Shown here piece by piece: positions 58,946 to 64,000 of a DNA stretch of 64,000 nucleotides. Every line of letters starts with the position of its first letter. Position 1 is the first letter of the stretch. Position numbers and translations under genes: made by a program. The notes under the pieces are model-generated. The model searched no databases. It was not told the DNA's origin and saw only the letters and a program-made list of their open reading frames with translations. The DNA comes from Pandoraea iniqua (GTDB lineage: Bacteria; Pseudomonadota; Gammaproteobacteria; Burkholderiales; Burkholderiaceae): assembly GCF_902459685.1 (NCBI RefSeq), contig NZ_CABPSF010000002.1, positions 744,001 through 808,000 of the forward strand, written 5' to 3'.

Positions 58946-60219
58946 GCGGCACCTCCGAATTCGAGTTCTTCGACGAGTGCTTTCGCTTTGGCGAGTTTCT
59001 GGCGAGCTTCCTCAAGCATTAGCTTGTTGGTACTCTCGTCTTGCTGTTTTGCCCATTCAGCGATGTCATCCGGTACCGGCAGATGGAACTTCGCAGCCTC
59101 GGCAGCAAGCGAGCTAGCGCTATGTTTACGTTCTTGTTTGCGGCATTCGATATAGCGGCTGTCGAGCCATTTGGCGGCGTGCGTTACTGCCTCTTCAAAT
59201 GACAGCGAAGGGAAGCAACGGCCATGGCTGCCACCGGAACCGTCTGAATATCGGTCTACATGCCACGAAAGTTCGCCGTTCGATTCGCCGTAAAGGGACA
59301 GCAGCCGTAGCTTTCGACCGTAGCGTTCTGACGTTTCTTTCATGAAGTCGTCAAATGTCTGAATCGACATGCGTTCACCGTAGCCTTCAACCACGAAAAA
59401 ATGCGTGATCTTTCCGGCGATGAAATCGTCTAGTGTCTTCAGTTGGTCGAACTGCATGCGTTCGGCCTTTCGAGCAGCGAAGCCGCGATCCATTTGGTCG
59501 CGTTCTTGGCGAAGCTCTGCCATTTCCGCGCGCTGTGCATTTGCTTGCCGCTCCAGTTCAGCGACTTCCGCATGCAGTTTCTCCACGGGGGGCGTAGAGA
59601 ATACTTCGCGCCACGTCTCAGGCTTTCCATAACTCGGCTCGCAATCCTCGTGCTCGAAGATGGGTTCGACGATGTAGCCATTCCCCGTAACGGCCACGTA
59701 GACCGCTGCCCGACCGTGAATGTCATAGACTTCATCGCCGACCACGGGCGTCTTTTTGATCTCGCATACCTGTTCACCTCGTGCTTTGGAGAGGGCGGCG
59801 CGCGCGGCGTCGAGCGTCATCGTTTCAACAGACCAGCCGTCCTGTGGATACTGCTTAACAAGTTCCACTCGCATCGCGGCGTAGACATCCGTGAGTTTGT
59901 CCAGCGCTTCCAGCAGTTCCGCGTTGATGGCGTTGGATTGCTCGCCGCCATTCACGGGCGCGGCGTGTCGATACACGGGCACGGAATAGCTCGGCAGATG
60001 GTCGGCCTTGTTCCAGATGAACGCGTCGCCCGCATCGTGTTCGTCCGGATTCATCCACGCCACCGCCTCTTGCCCTGCGCTCTGTGCGGCTGGCGTGATG
60101 ACCGACGCAGCGGCAGCACGAAACTGCTCAGCGTTGGTGAAGAAGATGTTTCCGTCGCTGTGGACGATCCCACCTGCTGCACGAATCGCTTCAAACGTCA
60201 CGGTCTTGGTATCAGCCAT
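58942..60219 (-). CDS. Modular phage hypothetical protein, copy 2 of the AAQSAGQEAVA module
   Basis: A 425-residue protein. The N terminus (EAIRAAGGIVHSDGNIFFTNAEQF) is followed by TPAAQSAGQEAVAWM, YRHAAPVNGGEQ, a helical part, a long coiled coil near 220-260 (LHAEVAELERQANAQRAEMAELRQERDQMDRG) and an acidic C terminus (DESTNKLMLEEARQKLAKAKALVEELEFGG). Function unknown. Its start overlaps the previous gene by 8 bases, with GGAGG upstream. Confidence 0.7.
   Translation of the reverse strand: MADTKTVTFEAIRAAGGIVHSDGNIFFTNAEQFRAAAASVITPAAQSAGQEAVAWMNPDEHDAGDAFIWNKADHLPSYSVPVYRHAAPVNGGEQSNAINAELLEALDKLTDVYAAMRVELVKQYPQDGWSVETMTLDAARAALSKARGEQVCEIKKTPVVGDEVYDIHGRAAVYVAVTGNGYIVEPIFEHEDCEPSYGKPETWREVFSTPPVEKLHAEVAELERQANAQRAEMAELRQERDQMDRGFAARKAERMQFDQLKTLDDFIAGKITHFFVVEGYGERMSIQTFDDFMKETSERYGRKLRLLSLYGESNGELSWHVDRYSDGSGGSHGRCFPSLSFEEAVTHAAKWLDSRYIECRKQERKHSASSLAAEAAKFHLPVPDDIAEWAKQQDESTNKLMLEEARQKLAKAKALVEELEFGGAA
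59940..59966. repeat. 27-base direct repeat B, copy 2
   Basis: Identical to 56523-56549, in the gene at 58942. Confidence 0.9.
60058..60097. repeat. 40-base direct repeat A, copy 2
   Basis: Identical to 56647-56686, in the gene at 58942. Confidence 0.9.
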
Positions 60220-60613
60220 GATTAGCCTCCGCAACAAGACGCGAGCGGTGAAACGCATGAGCCGCAGCAATCTCGATAGGCTCGATACGATCCATCGTGC
60301 AGCCCTCAAGCGCCTTTTCCACCTCAAGCTCAGCCATTTCGTACCAAGCGCGGCGAAGCATGTTCGGCAGGATCGGGCCGAGGCGAAGAATGCTCGCCGG
60401 GCCACCACGGAACGCAGCGACGATCAGCACAGCCTCAGAGCGCTCCACAATGCCCGGAAGAGCCTGCATCACGCGCTCGATGGTCAGATTCGCCTCGATC
60501 ATTTGAGCGCGGCGCTCGGCTTGTTCTGCGACGAACGCACGCCGCATTTCTTCGTGCGACAGGTTCGCCAGGTGGCGATTGGTGTCGCGCTCTACTGCAT
60601 CAATTTGTGCCAT
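60212..60613 (-). CDS. Phage hypothetical helical protein
   Basis: A 133-residue, Glu/Arg/Ala-rich, probably all-helical soluble protein (HEEMRRAFVAEQAERRAQMIEANLTIERVMQALPG). No family recognised. It ends inside the start of the downstream gene. Confidence 0.65.
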   Translation of the reverse strand: MAQIDAVERDTNRHLANLSHEEMRRAFVAEQAERRAQMIEANLTIERVMQALPGIVERSEAVLIVAAFRGGPASILRLGPILPNMLRRAWYEMAELEVEKALEGCTMDRIEPIEIAAAHAFHRSRLVAEANHG

Positions 60614-60623
60614 TTCAGTTACC

Positions 60624-61196
60624 TCACTTCACGGCGATCATGCGAGCGAACAACTCGTGCGCGCTGACCTGAAGAGTTTTTACGGTGGGTTCGAGGGCGG
60701 CCCCTGCGGCGCCCCCTGCGGCGGCCCATGCGGCGCCCCCTGCGGCGTCCCCTGCGGCGGCCCGTGCCTCATTAATTTTTGGCAATGCAATATCGAGTTC
60801 AGCCCGGCACGTGATTTCGGGAAGCGAGACGAGAATGTCGGCGTGCACCTTCAGTGCAGGCGTGAGAGCGAGCCATGCAGCGCAGTGCACGCGCACGAGC
60901 CAATCGAAGGCCATCCACGAGCGCTTCTCAGAGAGTTCTTTCGAGCCAGCAGTGCCTACGAGCAGCGGGATGTACTGCTTGAGTTGGGCGCGTTCCTCGT
61001 CCGTGCGCATGCCGTCGTTCCAAGCGCGGCCGAACGCTGCCAGAACCGGATCGACGCACGCTGGAGAGTCACCGAAGGACTCGCCAGCGAATAGGCTCAC
61101 GACTTCGAGCAGGCAGTGTTGGCCGCTGTCGGCTTCATGTGCGCCAGCGCTCAGTACGACGCTGTCGAGATCAAGGGTGCTGCTGATGGTTTGCAT
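60624..61196 (-). CDS. Phage hypothetical protein with Ala/Gly repeat
   Basis: A 190-residue protein: an acidic N-terminal domain (CLLEVVSLFAGESFGDSPACVDPVLAAFGRAWNDGM, then KRSWMAFDWLVRVHCAAWL), a low-complexity Ala/Gly segment made by a 12-base DNA repeat, and a C-terminal helix (KTLQVSAHELFARMIAVK). The domain is common in phage early regions; its role is unknown. The start at 61196 has GAGG upstream. Confidence 0.7.
   Translation of the reverse strand: MQTISSTLDLDSVVLSAGAHEADSGQHCLLEVVSLFAGESFGDSPACVDPVLAAFGRAWNDGMRTDEERAQLKQYIPLLVGTAGSKELSEKRSWMAFDWLVRVHCAAWLALTPALKVHADILVSLPEITCRAELDIALPKINEARAAAGDAAGGAAWAAAGGAAGAALEPTVKTLQVSAHELFARMIAVK
60696..60767. repeat. Six tandem 12-base repeats
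   Basis: Units of the form GGCGNCCCNTGC repeated six times without gaps, coding an Ala/Gly tetrad repeat in the minus-strand gene at 60624. Length variation is likely. Confidence 0.85.
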
Positions 61197-61332
61197 GGCT
61201 GGCCTCATGTCGTTTCGTGAGCATGAGGCAAGTATAGAAAAGCTGGCCTTTAAGGTCAAGGAAAAATTGACGTTGAGTCGTGATTTTCTTTACCTAGTGA
61301 TTTCCCGTTGTCTTCTATGCTTCGTGCGGACG

Positions 61333-61356
61333 AAAAAAATCCCGCATTGCGCGGGA
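61333..61356 (-). terminator. Rho-independent terminator after the lipoprotein gene
   Basis: On the minus strand, stem TCCCGC/GCGGGA with a 5-base loop followed by TTTTTTT. It should stop repressor/lipoprotein transcripts and separate them from the early genes below. Confidence 0.85.
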
Positions 61357-61377
61357 CTTGTTGGCGTCGCTTTCGGG

Positions 61378-61815
61378 CTATTGTGCGCCGATCTGTTCTC
61401 TATATTTGTTCAGGCTCTGGATGTACGGCCTACAGCCACCAAGATTCCCGTTGTAGGCTCCACGTCTGACGATGGCCAAGCTATCGAGCTCAAGCGTAAT
61501 CGTGCAATTCAGGTTGATAGGGATGTAGCTGGTGTTGTATGTGGTGGATGAATAGTTGCCGTAAGAATTCCCAATGTTGAAGTTCCCATAAGTCTGAGAA
61601 GGCGATGTCATCGGCATAAATCCAGAGCTTGAGCGACCCCACTGAATGTAATGATGCCCTGCAATCCGTTGCTCGCCGGATGGCATTCCTAAGACACCTA
61701 TTGCGGTATCCACCGGTTTTCCTCCCAAGGCATCAAGCCCTTTATCCATTTGCCCCCAAGTGACACACCCTCCGAGGAAGATGCATCCAAGGGCCACGAA
61801 AACTGTTCTTTTCAT
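61378..61815 (-). CDS. Prophage lipoprotein (probable lysogenic-conversion gene)
   Basis: A 145-residue protein with a lipoprotein signal (KRTVFVALGCIFLGGC, lipobox LGGC) and a Ser/Tyr/Asn-rich mature part (SYGNYSSTTYNTSY). Its ATG overlaps the repressor stop (ATGA) and a terminator follows, so it should be made with the repressor in lysogens. This suggests a role in the host envelope such as exclusion of other phages; that is inference. Confidence 0.75.
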   Translation of the reverse strand: MKRTVFVALGCIFLGGCVTWGQMDKGLDALGGKPVDTAIGVLGMPSGEQRIAGHHYIQWGRSSSGFMPMTSPSQTYGNFNIGNSYGNYSSTTYNTSYIPINLNCTITLELDSLAIVRRGAYNGNLGGCRPYIQSLNKYREQIGAQ

Positions 61816-62456
61816 AGGCGTGCCCCCATCCAAAAAACGCGTCCGATGATGTTGATCAGGTCTTCTTTGTCAGGTGTGACGAGGATGTCCGGGTATTTCG
61901 CCTTGTCGGGGTTATCCGATACGATCCAGATGCCACCACCAATTTCTTTTCGTAGGCGTTTGACAAGAATTTCGTGTTCCAGTCGGATCACGTGAACTTC
62001 GTTATTCGCCAAATCCTTGCGGCTCGTATCCACGAGTAGGACTGCGCCGTCTGGGATGCGCGGCTCCATGCTTAGACCGTCCGCGTAAATGACAACGGCT
62101 TCTCGCTCGCTGACACCGCTTTGCTTCAAGAAGTCACGCCGGAAAGCGAGCCGCCCTTTTTCGGTCTCGTAAAAGACCAAATTGCCATTACCTGCGGATG
62201 CCTTGACATCGAGCCGACGTAGCATCGCAAAGTCAGGGGGCATGCTCTCGCCGTCAGTGTCAGGGGCGCCATCATCAATTGGTAGCGGCATCCCTGTCAT
62301 TGATCTGATCTTCAGCATTTGCGACCAGCTTGGCTCGTGGTGACCGTTTTCCCACGCTGAGATGTTGGCCTTCGACACGCCGAGGGCGTCTCCCATCTGC
62401 GTTTGCGTCATGCCACTTTTTGTACGCGCGTCGCGCACCCACTGCTTCAGTTCCAT
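61812..62456 (-). CDS. CI-type prophage repressor (S24/LexA-like)
   Basis: A 214-residue repressor: HTH_XRE (ARTKSGMTQTQMGDALGVSKANISAWENG, residues 10-38) and a C-terminal S24 domain with an Ala-Gly cleavage site at residues 88-89 (KASAGNGN), the serine in GLSMEP (Ser129) and the lysine in HEILVKRL (Lys166). It should self-cleave with RecA after DNA damage. It faces the Cro-like gene across a 103-base operator region. Confidence 0.92.
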   Translation of the reverse strand: MELKQWVRDARTKSGMTQTQMGDALGVSKANISAWENGHHEPSWSQMLKIRSMTGMPLPIDDGAPDTDGESMPPDFAMLRRLDVKASAGNGNLVFYETEKGRLAFRRDFLKQSGVSEREAVVIYADGLSMEPRIPDGAVLLVDTSRKDLANNEVHVIRLEHEILVKRLRKEIGGGIWIVSDNPDKAKYPDILVTPDKEDLINIIGRVFWMGARL

Positions 62457-62483
62457 TCCCCGATGGTAAAGAACACCTATACC

Positions 62484-62498
62484 TACTGGGGCAATAGT
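62484..62498. promoter_or_regulatory. Possible repressor operator
   Basis: CTACTGGGGCAATAG is a quasi-palindrome (CTAnTG...CAnTAG) just upstream of the rightward -35 box, in the position expected for a CI/Cro operator. Confidence 0.4.
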
Positions 62499-62501
62499 TT
62501 C

Positions 62502-62530
62502 TTGACCTCTGATTCCAGATTTTCTATACT
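62502..62530 (+). promoter_or_regulatory. Rightward early promoter (PR-like) for the Cro-like gene
   Basis: TTGACC (62502-62507), a 17-base spacer and TATACT (62525-62530), near sigma-70 consensus, 30 bases before the start codon. Confidence 0.85.
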
Positions 62531-62559
62531 CAGGCAAAACGTACTTTTGAGCTAAGGCC

Positions 62560-62808
62560 ATGAAAGAACATCCCATTGATGTAGCTGCTTCGATTGTTGG
62601 CTCTAAGGCCGCTCTAGGTCGGGCGCTCGGCGTATCAAAATCCGCCGTCGAGCAATGGACGGATGAGGATCGAAAGGTGCCCGCGAAGCATTGCCCGGCT
62701 ATCGAGCGTTTGACGGACGGCAAGGTCCGATGCGAAGACCTCAATGGTGAGGTCGATTGGACGTATATCCGTCAGGCTGCCGACGGCGCAAACGAGGTGG
62801 CCGCATGA
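62560..62808 (+). CDS. Cro-like regulator
   Basis: An 82-residue protein with a YdaS/Cro-type HTH (IVGSKAALGRALGVSKSAVEQWTDEDRKVPAKHCPAIERLTDGKV). It is the first rightward gene and divergent from the CI-type repressor. Its stop overlaps the next start (ATGA). Confidence 0.88.
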   Translation: MKEHPIDVAASIVGSKAALGRALGVSKSAVEQWTDEDRKVPAKHCPAIERLTDGKVRCEDLNGEVDWTYIRQAADGANEVAA

Positions 62809-63032
62809 AAAAGCGAGCTGAATTTCGCAACGAAGTAAAAACACGTCTACGTGATCGTGCATATGAAGCCCTCCAGCATTTCAAGGTTGTGCAGGGCATT
62901 GAGAGCGATTCTGCCGCGATGGCCCGCATTACTGAGCAGTTCTTGCTCGGTGCTGTAGGTACTTTGCCTGCCGACTTGATCGGAGTCAGTGACGACTCAG
63001 GCCGAAACGTCCCGCGCCGGGTGGCGGCATGA
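62805..63032 (+). CDS. Phage hypothetical protein
   Basis: A 75-residue basic protein (MKKRAEFRNEVKTRLRDRAYEALQHFKVVQGIESDSAAMARITEQFLLG), of the size and style of ribbon-helix-helix-like small phage regulators. It overlaps Cro by 4 bases and the next gene by 4 bases. Confidence 0.65.
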   Translation: MKKRAEFRNEVKTRLRDRAYEALQHFKVVQGIESDSAAMARITEQFLLGAVGTLPADLIGVSDDSGRNVPRRVAA

Positions 63033-63235
63033 GCGACGACCAGATCGTCTCCGCAAAGCTGCCGATTCCTGAGGCGGCAGACCTTGCCACGCGCGCGGCA
63101 GCAGAGGGCATTCCTGCTGACGAGTATTTCGGAATGCACATCCTCAGAAGCGCCTACGGTGTCTTACACCCGCGAGCCGTGCCGCACTTGCTCCGTCCGA
63201 AGCAGGGACAAAACGTCCCGAATGATGAGGAGTGA
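63029..63235 (+). CDS. Phage hypothetical protein
   Basis: A 68-residue protein (MSDDQIVSAKLPIPEAADLATRAAAEGIPADEYFGMHILRSAYG), helical, possibly another small DNA-binding or regulatory protein. It overlaps the previous gene by 4 bases. Confidence 0.6.
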   Translation: MSDDQIVSAKLPIPEAADLATRAAAEGIPADEYFGMHILRSAYGVLHPRAVPHLLRPKQGQNVPNDEE

Positions 63236-63238
63236 GTC

Positions 63239-63310
63239 GTGGACCTTTTCATAAGCGCCGTCGTCATTCTTCCGATGCTCTACGTCACCTATTTGATGTT
63301 CTGGAGGTGA
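63239..63310 (+). CDS. 23-residue membrane peptide
   Basis: GTG-initiated peptide MDLFISAVVILPMLYVTYLM followed by FWR, with GGAG seven bases upstream. It fills the only gap between the neighbouring genes. Almost all residues form one TM. Function unknown. Confidence 0.5.
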   Translation: MDLFISAVVILPMLYVTYLMFWR

Positions 63311-63313
63311 GCT

Positions 63314-63724
63314 ATGGCCATCCTCTACCGCGAATTCCAACTGCGTAGCCCTTCGATCTGGACGAGCGTTCTGGCCTTCGTCAAAGCGAACGCCAAGGCA
63401 TGTCTCGAGAAAGGCGAACCGCTTCGTGTGATCGTCACTAGCGATGAGAAGAAGCGCAATGCTGAGCAGAACCGCTTTTATTGGGGCGTCGCGCTGCGAG
63501 ACATTGCTGAACAGGCGTGGGTGGACGGCAAGCAATTCGACAAAGACGCATGGCACGAGTACTTCTCGCGCAAGTTCGGTGTCTGCGACGAAGTCACTCT
63601 TCCTGACGGCGAAATCATCACGCGCCGCAAGTCAACCTCGCAAATGACAGTCGGAGAGTTCTCGACCTACGTCAATCAGGTGCAGGCGTGGGCAGCAAAT
63701 CACCTCGGAGTCGAATTCGAATGA
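63314..63724 (+). CDS. ninB: Phage recombination protein NinB
   Basis: A 136-residue protein matching the NinB/Orf family of lambda (recombination mediator): VIVTSDEKKRNAEQNRFYWGVALRDIAEQAWVDGKQFDKDAWHEYFSRKFG and the C-terminal STSQMTVGEFSTYVNQVQAWAANHLGVEF. It helps load annealing proteins onto single-stranded DNA. It overlaps the next ATG by 4 bases. Confidence 0.92.
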   Translation: MAILYREFQLRSPSIWTSVLAFVKANAKACLEKGEPLRVIVTSDEKKRNAEQNRFYWGVALRDIAEQAWVDGKQFDKDAWHEYFSRKFGVCDEVTLPDGEIITRRKSTSQMTVGEFSTYVNQVQAWAANHLGVEFE

Positions 63725-64000
63725 AAGTCGACCGCCTTTGCCACGGTCGGGACTGCTATTTGCAGATCCCCGGCGTATGCACGAACAACCCTGAAACGGT
63801 CGTTCCGTGCCATTCCAACCAGCTTAAGCATGGAAAGGGTAAAGGCATCAAGGCGGACGACGAGAAGACGGTTCCGGGCTGTTACGCATGCCATCACGAG
63901 CTTGACCAAGGCAAGAATCTGAGCAAGCAGGAACGCCGTGACTACTGGGACACAGCGTATGACCGTTGGCGCATGGATCGAGAGCGCTTGATGGCGAAGA
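63721..64000 (+). CDS. DUF1364 nuclease-domain protein (runs off window)
   Basis: The first 93 codons: DRLCHGRDCYLQIPGVCTNNPETVVPCHSNQLKHGKGKGIKADD then VPGCYACHHELDQGKN and RRDYWDTAYDRW. The Cys/His pattern (CTNN...CHSN...CYACHHELD) is that of the DUF1364/HNH-like group found next to ninB in lambdoid phages. The C terminus lies outside the window. Confidence 0.88.
   Translation, partial: MKVDRLCHGRDCYLQIPGVCTNNPETVVPCHSNQLKHGKGKGIKADDEKTVPGCYACHHELDQGKNLSKQERRDYWDTAYDRWRMDRERLMAK

Larger units (their letters stand above)
53084..64000. mobile_element. Left part of a lambdoid-type prophage
   Basis: From the att-like fragment to the window end all genes are phage-like, short and overlapping: an AlpA-type regulator, methylase, HNH, RecA-like ATPase, CI repressor, Cro, NinB and DUF1364. 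Leftward early genes run from 62456 down to 53181, and rightward genes start at 62560. There are no structural or lysis genes and no integrase within view. Confidence 0.9.

Noticed and set aside
1-64000. CRISPR arrays, insertion sequences and rRNA genes
   Set aside because: Looked for; no regular spacer-repeat array, no transposase and no rRNA-like segment was seen. The tandem repeats present are inside coding genes or too short.

Overview
The window is about 64 kb of GC-rich chromosome from a Gram-negative betaproteobacterium, most likely Burkholderiaceae. The porin, the membrane-bound gluconate-dehydrogenase-type operon and the tol-pal order fit, and the gene styles resemble Pandoraea; the genus is an inference and no rRNA is present to settle it. 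About 53 kb is chromosome and the last 11 kb is the left part of a lambdoid-type prophage that runs off the right edge.

Layout, 1-28 kb: a broken-off MFS gene with a DsbA/FrnE-like oxidoreductase; a flavin reductase; an orphan NuoM-type subunit; a five-gene minus-strand operon (DszC-like flavoprotein, sulfonate/nitrate-type ABC transporter, amidohydrolase); tRNA-Lys next to a YeeE/YedE sulfur transporter; the complete tol-pal operon (ybgC-tolQ-tolR-tolA-tolB-pal-cpoB); then mixed single genes (dehydrogenase, IclR, SRPBCC, ACT-domain regulator, phosphoribosyltransferase, TauE, PAP2 phosphatase, Mrr-like nuclease, DUF2501, PaiB, secreted nuclease).

Layout, 28-53 kb: a gene-poor stretch (28.5-29.6 kb) with tandem palindromes and two related small membrane proteins; an M20 peptidase; a minus-strand operon of MFS importer, PyrK-like and PyrD-like subunits and an N-carbamoyl amino acid hydrolase that looks like orotate breakdown. 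A nearby unknown gene, a porin and this operon each carry a GTCTA-N6-TAGAC palindrome upstream, and a divergent XRE regulator sits beside them, so the set reads as one local regulon. Next come two tandem unknown proteins sharing a domain, the first behind a hairpin that hides its ribosome binding site; a three-gene gluconate/alcohol dehydrogenase operon with a clear promoter and terminator; and MFS, LysR, LysE and hydrolase genes.

Prophage, 53.08-64 kb: a fragment resembling a tmRNA/tRNA 3' end marks the probable left attachment site. The minus-strand early genes are tightly overlapped: AlpA-type regulator, C5-methylase-like protein, HNH, P-loop protein, RecA-like annealing ATPase, and a zinc-knuckle membrane protein. 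A lipoprotein gene is coupled to the CI-type repressor. Rightward genes begin with a Cro-like protein behind a consensus promoter, followed by NinB and a DUF1364 nuclease. No integrase is visible here; it would be expected at the unseen right end.
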